From: JASHVB01 sp049522565
Lineage (GTDB): Bacteria; Pseudomonadota; Alphaproteobacteria; Acetobacterales; Acetobacteraceae
NCBI GenBank assembly: GCA_049522565.1
Contig: JBEKNT010000235.1
Span: 1-10,615 of the forward strand
Reading direction: 5' to 3'
DNA length: 10,615 nt
In this document: in pieces, positions 1 through 6,644 of the stretch
How positions within the stretch are numbered: position 1 is the stretch's first letter
Layout: each line of letters starts with the position of its first letter
Program-made: the position numbers and the translations under genes
Notes under the pieces: generated by a model
The model's input: only the letters and a program-made list of their open reading frames with translations
The model's database searches: none
What the model was told of the DNA's origin: nothing

Positions 1-19
1 GGCGACCCTGTTCGATTGA
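1..19 (+). CDS. 3' end of an upstream gene, probably a second GMC oxidoreductase (partial)
   Basis: The first 19 bases read, in the frame starting at base 2, Ala-Thr-Leu-Phe-Asp-stop. The same five residues end the GMC oxidoreductase that stops at 2218. Bases 1-21 match 2200-2220 at 20 of 21 positions; the single difference is silent (ACC versus ACT). The simplest reading is that a paralogous GMC flavoprotein gene ends here, just upstream of the small-subunit gene, giving the order GMC, small subunit, GMC. Only six codons are visible, so the family call is inferred entirely from this match. The stop codon TGA (17-19) overlaps the Shine-Dalgarno-like GAGG at 18-21 that serves the next gene, which suggests translational coupling. 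Confidence 0.55.
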
Positions 20-26
20 GGTAGCA

Positions 27-491
27 ATGCAGCCCAACCCCACAACGACCGTGCCGGCCCTCTCAGCGGCGGAGATCAGCGATCTCCGCTGCGTCGCCGC
101 CATGATGATCCCGGCCAGTGACGAGTATCACGTGCCCGGTGCCGATGATGACGTCATCTTCGCCGACATCCTTGCCAGCCTCGGCCGCGATCTTGGCGAT
201 GTGCGCCACGCGCTGGCCACGCTGCGGCGACTTGCCGGGGGTGCTTTCGCCGATCTCGATGCCGCGCAGCGCGAGGCGGCCGCGGACGAATTCCGTAGCA
301 TCGGCGGCACGTCGGCGGCGGCGCTCAGCCGCGTCATCCTGCAATGCTACTACCGCGACGACCGCGTGGTGCGCTCCCTGGGCCTTGAGCCGCGGCCGCC
401 GTTCCCGAAGGGGCACACGCTGGAACAGGGCGACTGGTCCTTGCTCGATCCGGTGCGCGTCCGGCCGAAGATGTGGCGCGATGCACCGTGA
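27..491 (+). CDS. Gluconate 2-dehydrogenase subunit 3 family protein (small partner of a GMC dehydrogenase)
   Basis: This 154-residue protein resembles the small subunit of membrane-type gluconate 2-dehydrogenases. The family feature seen is an N-terminal helix followed by the segment IPASDEYHVPGADDDV (residues 28-43), equivalent to the usual 'iPad...PGA' signature, and then a helical remainder ending in a Pro- and Trp-containing tail. The protein normally accompanies the FAD-binding GMC subunit and may help its maturation or export; that role is family knowledge. The GMC gene lies 89 bases downstream on the same strand. The ATG at 27 is preceded by GAGG at 18-21 with 5 bases of spacing. Oddly, family members in gluconate dehydrogenase often carry a twin-arginine signal, but no RR motif or hydrophobic leader is visible here, so this copy looks cytoplasmic. 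The substrate is unknown. Confidence 0.75.
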   Translation: MQPNPTTTVPALSAAEISDLRCVAAMMIPASDEYHVPGADDDVIFADILASLGRDLGDVRHALATLRRLAGGAFADLDAAQREAAADEFRSIGGTSAAALSRVILQCYYRDDRVVRSLGLEPRPPFPKGHTLEQGDWSLLDPVRVRPKMWRDAP

Positions 492-494
492 GAG

Positions 495-533
495 CCTGTA
501 CACCTCTCCCGCGAAGCGGGAGAGGTGTACAGG
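495..533 (+). repeat. Perfect 18-bp-stem hairpin between the small-subunit and GMC genes
   Basis: CCTGTACACCTCTCCCGC (495-512) and GCGGGAGAGGTGTACAGG (516-533) are exact reverse complements around a GAA loop. The hairpin starts 3 bases after the stop of the small-subunit gene. No T-run follows on either strand, so it is not a standard intrinsic terminator. Its core CTCTCCCGC/GCGGGAGAG is shared with the repeat at 5052-5146, which suggests a dispersed repeat family. In an operon such a stem could protect upstream mRNA or unbalance expression of the two subunits; this is inference. Confidence 0.85.
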
Positions 534-580
534 GCAAGCCCGCCGCGATTGATATCGACTAATGTCCGAAAGGTCTAAGA

Positions 581-2218
581 ATGACGGCGTCCAATTCTGC
601 GCATGGTGGTAGCCGGACCGCCAACGAGATTGTCGACGTGCTGATTATCGGCTCCGGCGCCTCCGGCGCCGCGGTGGCCTGGAGCCTCGCCGAGACGCGG
701 ATGAAGATCCTCTGCCTGGAACAGGGCGATTGGATGAAACATTCCGACTTCCCAAGCAACGGGCGCGACTGGGAGGCGCGGCGCTACGGCGATTTCGACA
801 TCAGCCCGAACCGGCGGGCGCGGCCCACGGATTATCCGGTCAACGACGACAACTCGCTGATGAAGGTGGCCAACTTCAACGGCGTCGGCGGCGGCACCAT
901 CATGTACACGGCGCATTTCCCGCGCATGCACCCATCGGATTTCCGGGTGCGCTCGCTCGATGGCGTCGCCGATGACTGGCCGATCGATTACTGGACGCTG
1001 GAACCGTTCTTCACCGAGAACGACCGCATGATGGGCGTTTCCGGCCTCGCCGGCGATCCGGCCTATCCGTCGCGGAACCCGCCGATGCCGCCGATACCGC
1101 TGGGCAAGACCGGAACTCGTTACGCCAAGGCGATGAACAAGCTCGGCTGGCACTGGTGGCCATCGGACACCACGATCGCGACGACCGAGTATGACGGGCG
1201 GGCACCCTGCATCAATCTCGGCCATTGCACGCCCGGCTGCGCCCAGGGGGCGAAGGCCAGCACCGACATCACCTACTGGCCGCGTGCCATTCGCGCCGGC
1301 GTCGAACTGCGCACGCGCTGCCGGGTGCGGGAAATCACCACCAACGAACACGGCATGGCCTCCGGCGTCATCTACTACGACGCCGACGGTGTGGAGCAAT
1401 TCCAGCCGGCGGAGGTGGTCATCCTTGCCTGCAACGGCATCGGCACGCCGCGCCTGCTGCTGAATTCGGCGTCGTCCCGCTTTCCCAACGGGCTGGCCAA
1501 TTCCAGCGGTCTGGTCGGCAAGAACCTGATGCTCCACCCATGGCCGCAGATCCTCGGCTATATCGACGAGGTGGTGGACGGCGATCGCGCCCCGATGACC
1601 AGCATGTGGAGCAAGGAATTTTACGAGACCGATCCGGCCCGCGATTTCGTCCGCGGCTACACGCTGCAATTTGCCCGCAGCACCGGCGTGGTCAACGAGG
1701 CCATCACCAGTGCGGCGCACGGGCGGTTGTCCTGGGGCAAGGATCATCACCGCATCTATCGCCAACTGCTTTACCGGCGCCTCCTGATCGGGGTTGCCTG
1801 CGAGGATCTGCCGGAAGAGCACAACCGGGTGACGCTCGATCCGGTGCTGACGGACAGCCACGGCATCCCGGCGCCGAAGATCGACTACACCATCAGCGAG
1901 AACACCCGTCGCATGATGGAACATGGCATCGCGCGCGCAGAGGAAATCCTGACCGCCGCGGGGGCCACGAACCTGTACGCGTCCCGCACGGTCCTCAACA
2001 GTCCCGGACACCTGCTCGGCACCGCCCGTATGGGAACTGATCCGGAGCGCTCCGTCGTCAACGCCTGGGGCCGCTGCCACGATGTGAAGAACCTGTTCAT
2101 CGTTGACGGCAGCATCTGGGTCACGTCAGGCGGCGTGAACCCCACCTCGACCATCCAGGCGCTGGCGCTCTATATCGCCGACAGCATCAAGCAGCGCCTG
2201 GCGACTCTGTTCGATTGA
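581..2218 (+). CDS. GMC family FAD-dependent oxidoreductase (gluconate 2-dehydrogenase flavoprotein-like)
   Basis: This 545-residue flavoprotein is expected to oxidise an alcohol, sugar or sugar acid using FAD. Visible motifs in order: the Rossmann dinucleotide motif GSGASGA (24-30) with the ribose-binding acid E47; the second FAD motif NGVGGGT (100-106); a Cys-containing stretch with C210, C216 and C220, typical of gluconate dehydrogenase-type large subunits; and the C-terminal GMC block GHLLGTARMG (476-485), with H477 as the likely catalytic base, followed by VDGSIW and GGVNPTSTIQAL (517-528), with N520 as its probable partner. Length fits the family. The start at 581 has AAAGG about 7 bases upstream. 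No signal peptide is seen, and no cytochrome c subunit lies downstream, because the next gene is convergent. The neighbouring small-subunit gene supports a gluconate-dehydrogenase-like complex. The substrate cannot be told from sequence; 2-keto-sugar or polyol dehydrogenases are alternatives. Confidence 0.88.
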   Translation: MTASNSAHGGSRTANEIVDVLIIGSGASGAAVAWSLAETRMKILCLEQGDWMKHSDFPSNGRDWEARRYGDFDISPNRRARPTDYPVNDDNSLMKVANFNGVGGGTIMYTAHFPRMHPSDFRVRSLDGVADDWPIDYWTLEPFFTENDRMMGVSGLAGDPAYPSRNPPMPPIPLGKTGTRYAKAMNKLGWHWWPSDTTIATTEYDGRAPCINLGHCTPGCAQGAKASTDITYWPRAIRAGVELRTRCRVREITTNEHGMASGVIYYDADGVEQFQPAEVVILACNGIGTPRLLLNSASSRFPNGLANSSGLVGKNLMLHPWPQILGYIDEVVDGDRAPMTSMWSKEFYETDPARDFVRGYTLQFARSTGVVNEAITSAAHGRLSWGKDHHRIYRQLLYRRLLIGVACEDLPEEHNRVTLDPVLTDSHGIPAPKIDYTISENTRRMMEHGIARAEEILTAAGATNLYASRTVLNSPGHLLGTARMGTDPERSVVNAWGRCHDVKNLFIVDGSIWVTSGGVNPTSTIQALALYIADSIKQRLATLFD

Positions 2219-2255
2219 GGCGGTTGCCGCGCCCCTGAGCGCACGCGGAATGGCG

Positions 2256-3596
2256 CTAGCCCGACGCAACCTCGGCCGCCGCATGCGGGACAGGGGCCAA
2301 GGCCGCGGGTTCCGGGCCGCCTGCCATCCAGTCCAGCAATTCGATCGTGTGCACCACCGGCAGGCCGCCCCCCGCAAGCTGCGTCATGCAGCCGATATTG
2401 CCGCTGGCGATCAGATCGGGTCGGGTGGCCCGCAGATTGTCCAGCTTGCGCGCGCGCAGTCGTTCAGCAATCGCCGGTTGCAGCAAATTGTAGGTGCCCG
2501 CGGAGCCGCAGCAGAGATGCGGCTCCGCGGGTTCCACCACGGTGAAGCCGGCGCGGGTCAGCAGCGCCTTCGGTTCCACGGTGACGCTCTGGCCGTGTTG
2601 CAGGCTGCACGCGGCCTGGTAGGCGACGGTAAGGCCAGGCTGCTGGCGCGTCGGCACGTAGCCGATCCGCGTCAGGAACTGGCTGATGTCGAGTGCCAGA
2701 TCCGCCACCGTCGCCGCGCGGGAGCGCCACGGATCATCCTCGGTGCGGCACAGGAAGCCGTAGTCCTTCACCATCGTGCCGCAGCCCGACGCATTGACGA
2801 CGATCGCGTCCAGCCCCTGGTCCTCGATCTCGGCACTCCAGGCGGCGACATTGGCGCGGATACGCTGCATCGCCGTTGCGTGCTGGCCCATATGATGGTT
2901 CAGCGCGCCGCAGCAGCCGCTGTCCTGGTGCACCACCACCTCGACGCCCAGCCGGTTCAGCAGGCGGATCGTTGCTTCGTTGATCTCCGGTGCCAGCACC
3001 TGCTGGGCACAGCCGGCCAGCAGTGCAACGCGCGCGCGCCGCGCACCCTGCGCCGGATGTACGCGCGGGCGCTCCAGCGCAGCCGGCGGCGGCAGGTGCC
3101 GGGGCGCCAGCGACAGCATCGCCCGCAGCCGTTGTGACAGCATCCCGTGGCCCCGCACCAACCGGCCCAGCGGCCGCGCCAGCCGCCCGCCCAGCAAGGC
3201 GGCGCGCAACAACCCGGGGCGCGGCAGCAGCGTGCCCAGCACCGCGCGCAGCAGCCGGTCGTGCCACGGGCGGCGATAGGTGCGCTCGATATGGTTCCGC
3301 GCGTGATCGACCAAGTGCATGTAGTTCACACCGGACGGGCAGGTGGTCATGCAGGACAGGCAGGACAGGCAGCGATCGACGTGGAGCACGACCTCCTGCG
3401 TGGCCGGCCGGTCAGCCTCCAGCATGTCCTTGATCAGGTAGATGCGGCCCCGCGGGCTGTCGAGTTCGTCGCCGAGCAATACGAAGGTGGGGCAGGTGGC
3501 GGTGCAGAAGCCGCAATGCACGCAGGTGCGCAGCACCTGGTTCGAGACGGCGGTATCCGGGTCGCGCAATTGCGCTGCGGTGAAATTCGTCTGCAT
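2256..3596 (-). CDS. glcF: Glycolate oxidase iron-sulfur subunit GlcF
   Basis: This 446-residue protein is the electron-transfer subunit of glycolate oxidase, passing electrons from the flavin subunits toward the quinone pool. Two ferredoxin-type 4Fe-4S clusters are visible: C25-C28-C31-C35 (CVHCGFCTATCP) and C76-C79-C82-C86 (CLSCLSCMTTCP). Two CCG domains follow: GCAQQV (195-200) with CCG at 228-230 and C272, then C330 with CCG at 362-364 and C403. This is the complete GlcF/heterodisulfide-reductase-like layout. ATG at 3596 was chosen because it starts 4 bases after the stop of the upstream small membrane gene and gives a family-like N-terminus; an in-frame extension to 3701 would only read that gene in another frame. 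No strong ribosome-binding site is seen, so translation probably depends on coupling. It is the last gene of the operon and ends 37 bases from the convergent GMC gene. Confidence 0.93.
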   Translation of the reverse strand: MQTNFTAAQLRDPDTAVSNQVLRTCVHCGFCTATCPTFVLLGDELDSPRGRIYLIKDMLEADRPATQEVVLHVDRCLSCLSCMTTCPSGVNYMHLVDHARNHIERTYRRPWHDRLLRAVLGTLLPRPGLLRAALLGGRLARPLGRLVRGHGMLSQRLRAMLSLAPRHLPPPAALERPRVHPAQGARRARVALLAGCAQQVLAPEINEATIRLLNRLGVEVVVHQDSGCCGALNHHMGQHATAMQRIRANVAAWSAEIEDQGLDAIVVNASGCGTMVKDYGFLCRTEDDPWRSRAATVADLALDISQFLTRIGYVPTRQQPGLTVAYQAACSLQHGQSVTVEPKALLTRAGFTVVEPAEPHLCCGSAGTYNLLQPAIAERLRARKLDNLRATRPDLIASGNIGCMTQLAGGGLPVVHTIELLDWMAGGPEPAALAPVPHAAAEVASG

Positions 3597-3600
3597 TGGC

Positions 3601-3879
3601 TTAGTATTGATCGCGCGGCGGCATGTTTCGCAACAGGATGTAGGCGCTGACCAGCAACAACAGCCCCAATCCCAGGAACAGCCACGAGGCATGCCGATCA
3701 CCGGGATAGGTAATGTTGAACAAGGGATAGCCGATGGCGGCGATGATAGCGCACACCATCATGACGAAGCGCAGGTTCAGAATGCGCCGTTTGGGGTCGA
3801 TGGTAAAATATTGCCACATCGTCAGCATGAACGCGGCCAGCAACACCAGGATGATGATGAACATCGGTACCATGCTCAC
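3601..3879 (-). CDS. Small three-helix membrane protein inside the glycolate oxidase operon
   Basis: I do not recognise this 92-residue protein. It has three hydrophobic segments at about 5-24, 37-55 and 64-83. A basic loop (DPKRR, 28-32) follows the first and a short polar turn (TYPGDRH) separates the last two; the tail RNMPPRDQY is hydrophilic. The basic loop after helix 1 suggests a periplasmic N-terminus and cytoplasmic C-terminus, but this is only a positive-inside estimate. The gene sits between glcE and glcF. Its GTG start (3879-3877) overlaps the glcE stop TGA as GTGA, and its stop lies 4 bases before the glcF ATG, so it is tightly coupled to both. An ATG at 3873 giving 90 residues is an alternative start. 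It might anchor GlcDEF in the membrane or help quinone access; position is the only support for that. Confidence 0.8.
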   Translation of the reverse strand: MSMVPMFIIILVLLAAFMLTMWQYFTIDPKRRILNLRFVMMVCAIIAAIGYPLFNITYPGDRHASWLFLGLGLLLLVSAYILLRNMPPRDQY

Positions 3880-5114
3880 AACCCCGCGTAGAGTCGGCCA
3901 GGATTGAGGATGCCGCGCGGATCGAGCGCCGCCTTCACTCGCCGCGTGATGGCCGCAAGCGGTGGCGGTTCGGGCGGCACCACCTGCACCGCATTACGCA
4001 GCGGTTCCGGCGCGCGGAGCAGCGTCCAGGTGCCCTGGGCCATGCGGGCGGCAGCTTCCACCGCTGCATGCGTGGCGGTGTCGGCCGGGCCGGCCAGCCA
4101 CACCAGGCCGCCACCCCAGTCGAGGAATCCGATGGCGCCCGCGTCGGCGACGGCGCGCAACACGCCGGGCCCGGCGGAGGGGCGCACCGAAACGCGCCAT
4201 ACCGCGTCGTTGGCCGACGCTTGCAAGGTGTGGGCGTCGCGCACGGCGCGCCATACCGCGCGCGAGGCATCGTCATGCAGGATTTCGGCTGCCTGGAAAC
4301 CAAGCGTGTCGCGCAGCCTGGCGGTGCGATAGGCGACCGACGGCGCGAAATCCTCGATCCGCAGCAGCGCGACCGCGCGGCCGAATCCCGCGAGTTCCGG
4401 GACCAGCGCGGCTGACGCCGCGGGCAGCCAGGCGGCGGCGGAGACGCCGAACGGCGAGCCCAGCCCCGCCGACAGCGCGACCACGCCGGCGACGGCGTCG
4501 AGCCCCGGCAGCACCAGCGTGCCGGTCGCTTCCGGCGCGGGCAGCACCTTCAAGGTGACCTCGGTGATCACCCCCAGCGTGCCGTGGCTGCCGCTCAGCA
4601 ATTTGCACAGGTCGAGGCCGGTGACGTTCTTCAGGACCCGCCCGCCGGAATGCCCAACCTCGCCCCAGCCGGTGACGAAGCGGAGGCCCAGCACATGGTC
4701 GCGCATCGCCCCCCAGGCGACGCGGCGGGGTCCGGACAGGTTGGTGGCGACAATGCCGCCGATGGTCTGTGGACGATCGGGCGCGTGCAGCAGGCTGCCC
4801 AGGTCGGGCGGTTCGGCGATCAGGTGCTGGCCGCGCTCGGCGAGCGCGGCTTCGATTTCCGGCAGCGGCGTGCCGGCGCGGGCGGAGATGATCAGCTCCT
4901 TGGGGGCGTAGAGCGTGATGCCGGTGTACTGGCGCGTGGAGAGGCTGCGGGCTGCCTGCACCGGACGCAGCATGCCGAGCTTGGTGCCGTTGCCGCAGAC
5001 CAGCAGCGGCTCGGCGGCTTTGGCGGCAGCGGCAACGGCGGCGGCTATGTCTCCCTCTCCCGCGCTCGGAGCGGCAGAGGGAAGCGGTGAGGGTGCTGCG
5101 TGTTGCACCCTCAC
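3876..5114 (-). CDS. glcE: Glycolate oxidase FAD-binding subunit GlcE
   Basis: GlcE is the second flavin-binding subunit of glycolate oxidase. With a GTG start the protein is 412 residues. It shows a PCMH-type FAD-binding domain: GNGTKLG (41-47), the segment around TIGGIVATNLSGPRR (117-131), GGRVLKNVTGLDLCKLLSGS (157-176) and GTLGVITEVTLKVLP (178-192). It closes with the family-typical DPRGILNPGRLY. The GTG at 5114 is preferred because it overlaps the glcD stop as GTGA, is preceded by a GGGAGAGGG purine run, and repeats the overlap style of the next junction. ATG at 5171 is the main alternative (431 residues, 61-base overlap with glcD), but its AGG abuts the start codon and is badly spaced. 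Residues 1-21 are encoded by a repeat element and are Ala/Pro/Ser-rich, unlike the rest. The coding frame is intact. Confidence 0.88.
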   Translation of the reverse strand: MRVQHAAPSPLPSAAPSAGEGDIAAAVAAAAKAAEPLLVCGNGTKLGMLRPVQAARSLSTRQYTGITLYAPKELIISARAGTPLPEIEAALAERGQHLIAEPPDLGSLLHAPDRPQTIGGIVATNLSGPRRVAWGAMRDHVLGLRFVTGWGEVGHSGGRVLKNVTGLDLCKLLSGSHGTLGVITEVTLKVLPAPEATGTLVLPGLDAVAGVVALSAGLGSPFGVSAAAWLPAASAALVPELAGFGRAVALLRIEDFAPSVAYRTARLRDTLGFQAAEILHDDASRAVWRAVRDAHTLQASANDAVWRVSVRPSAGPGVLRAVADAGAIGFLDWGGGLVWLAGPADTATHAAVEAAARMAQGTWTLLRAPEPLRNAVQVVPPEPPPLAAITRRVKAALDPRGILNPGRLYAGL

Positions 5115-5146
5115 CCTGCCCTCTCCCGCAACGGCGGGAGAGGGAA
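5052..5146. repeat. Compound palindromic repeat spanning the glcD/glcE junction
   Basis: Three hairpins lie in tandem. The first pairs TCCCTCTCCCGC (5052-5063) with 5071-5082 with one mismatch. The second pairs GTGAGGGTGC (5087-5096) perfectly with GCACCCTCAC (5105-5114). The third pairs CCCTCTCCCGC (5119-5129) perfectly with GCGGGAGAGGG (5134-5144). The two outer hairpins are themselves inverted copies around the middle one, so the whole is a palindrome of a smaller unit. The CTCTCCCGC core also forms the hairpin at 495-533. Such GGGAGAGGG/GTGAGGG elements are commonly intergenic in proteobacteria; here the element is translated, supplying the end of glcD and the probable start of glcE. Confidence 0.85.
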
Positions 5147-6550
5147 GACTTTGTGCGGGTTCAGCAGCCATCCTGGATCGAACGCCGTCTTGATCCGTCG
5201 CTGCTGCTCCAACTCGTGCGCGGCGAATTGCACCGGCATCAGGTCGCGCTTTTCTACCCCCACGCCATGCTCGCCGGTGAGGCAGCCGCCTACCTCGACG
5301 CACAGCTTCAGGATTTCGGCGCCGAATTCCTCGGCGCGATGGAAGCTGTCGGCGTTGTTGGCGTCGAACATGATCAGCGGATGCAAATTGCCGTCGCCGG
5401 CATGGAAGATGTTGGCGACCTTCAGCCCGTACGCATCCGACATCTCGCCGATGCGGCGCAGCACGTCGGGCAGGCGCGAGGTGGGGATCACGCCGTCCAT
5501 GCACAGATAGTCCGGGCTGATCCGCCCCACCGCACCGAACGCCCCCTTGCGGCCCTTCCAGATCGCCAGCGACTCCGCGGCCGATTGCGATACTTTCAAA
5601 CTGATCGGATCGTGCCGGTTGCAGATCTCGCTGAGCCGCGCCAGCAGATCGTCCTGCTCTGCCGCGCTGCCCTCCACTTCGATGATCAGCATCGCCTCCG
5701 CATCCAGCGGGTAGCCGGCATGGGCGAAGTCCTCGCAGGCATGGATCGCCGGCCGGTCCATGAACTCCAGCGCCACCGGAATGATGCCGGAGGAGATGAT
5801 GGAATCGACACAGGCCCCGGCCACCTCGTTGGAGCGGAACGCCGCCAGCATCGCGCGCGCGCCTTCCGGAGCGCGCAGGATGCGCACGGTGACTTCGGTG
5901 ACCACCGCCAGCATGCCCTCGCTGCCGGTCAGCAGCCCGAGCCAGTCGTAGCCCGCAGCGTCGAGATGCTCGCCGCCGATGGTGATGATCTCGCCCTCCA
6001 CGGTGACGATCTTCAGGCCGAGCAGGTTGTTGGCGGTGACACCGTATTTGAGGCAGTGGGCGCCGCCGGAGTTCATGTTGACGTTGCCGCCGATCATACA
6101 GGCGAGCTGGCTCGACGGATCGGGCGCGTAGAAGAAACCGTGCCCGGCCACCGCATTGGTGATGCCGATATTGGTAACGCCGGCCTGCACCGTGGCGCAG
6201 CGGTCGGCGTAGTCGATGTCGAGGATGCGGTTCATCCGCATCAGCCCGACCACCACCGCGTCCGCCAGTGGCAGCGCCCCGCCGGACAGCGAGGTGCCGG
6301 CGCCGCGCGGCACCACGCGCACGCCGTTGGCGTGGCAGAAGCGCATCACCGCGGCGACCTGTTCCGTGGTTTCCGGCAGCACCACCGCGAGCGGCACCTG
6401 GCGGTAGGCGGACAGGCCGTCGGTTTCATACGGCTTCAACAGGTTCGGCTCGGCGATCACGGCCTCGTCGGACAACAGCGGGCGCAGGCCGGCGATGATG
6501 GCGTCGCGGCGGTCGAGCACGTCCTGCTTCGGTTCGGGCAGTCGGATCAT
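5111..6550 (-). CDS. glcD: Glycolate oxidase FAD-linked subunit GlcD
   Basis: This 479-residue protein is the catalytic flavoprotein that oxidises glycolate to glyoxylate; D-lactate is a possible secondary substrate in this family. The FAD-binding PCMH domain shows PRGAGTSLSGG (81-91), MIGGNVNMNSGG (152-163), NNLLGLKIVTVEGE (174-187) and TGSEGMLAVVTEVTVRIL (208-225). The C-terminal FAD-linked oxidase domain has FHAGDGNLHPLIMFD (382-396) and GEHGVGVEKR (426-435), then FDPGWLLNPHKVFP (457-470). ATG at 6550 has GGAGG with 6 bases of spacing (6557-6561) and gives a family-like start; longer in-frame extensions run into the chemoreceptor gene. GlcD proteins often continue about 25-30 residues beyond this NPxKVFP point with a Cys/His-containing tail. 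Here the last ten or so residues (FPLPPLRERAG) are encoded by a repeat, so the native tail seems to have been replaced. Confidence 0.93.
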   Translation of the reverse strand: MIRLPEPKQDVLDRRDAIIAGLRPLLSDEAVIAEPNLLKPYETDGLSAYRQVPLAVVLPETTEQVAAVMRFCHANGVRVVPRGAGTSLSGGALPLADAVVVGLMRMNRILDIDYADRCATVQAGVTNIGITNAVAGHGFFYAPDPSSQLACMIGGNVNMNSGGAHCLKYGVTANNLLGLKIVTVEGEIITIGGEHLDAAGYDWLGLLTGSEGMLAVVTEVTVRILRAPEGARAMLAAFRSNEVAGACVDSIISSGIIPVALEFMDRPAIHACEDFAHAGYPLDAEAMLIIEVEGSAAEQDDLLARLSEICNRHDPISLKVSQSAAESLAIWKGRKGAFGAVGRISPDYLCMDGVIPTSRLPDVLRRIGEMSDAYGLKVANIFHAGDGNLHPLIMFDANNADSFHRAEEFGAEILKLCVEVGGCLTGEHGVGVEKRDLMPVQFAAHELEQQRRIKTAFDPGWLLNPHKVFPLPPLRERAG

Positions 6551-6556
6551 GGCGGG

Positions 6557-6561
6557 CCTCC
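6557..6561 (-). promoter_or_regulatory. Shine-Dalgarno site of glcD
   Basis: On the minus strand GGAGG lies 6 bases before the ATG at 6550. It is the best-formed ribosome-binding site in the window. It decides the glcD start over the in-frame extension that would run into the chemoreceptor gene. Confidence 0.75.
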
Positions 6562-6644
6562 ACGCGGAACATGGCGTTTGGCCGGGGTGGGGGCAAGCGG
6601 TCGCCGCTGGCAGGGCCAGCCGCAGCAGGGGACCGGCAGAGCCT

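Noticed and set aside
575..2080. Minus-strand open frame of 501 codons opposite the GMC gene
   Set aside because: It lies wholly within the GMC coding region, shows no motif and has a biased composition.
2219..2255. Bidirectional terminator between the convergent GMC and glcF genes
   Set aside because: Only a 4-bp GCGG-TTG-CCGC stem (2220-2230) and weak CCGCG/CGCGG pairing are visible, without T-runs on either side.
3597..3701. Upstream extension of glcF
   Set aside because: The extra 35 residues overlap the small membrane gene out of frame and look unlike GlcF. ATG 3596 follows directly after that gene's stop.
5172..5504. Upstream extension of glcE into glcD
   Set aside because: It is Arg-rich shadow sequence of glcD with no relation to GlcE.
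6606..6620. GCTGGC-AGG-GCCAGC hairpin between the chemoreceptor gene and glcD as a terminator
   Set aside because: The stem is only 6 bp and no T-run follows on the minus strand. I would not call termination on it.
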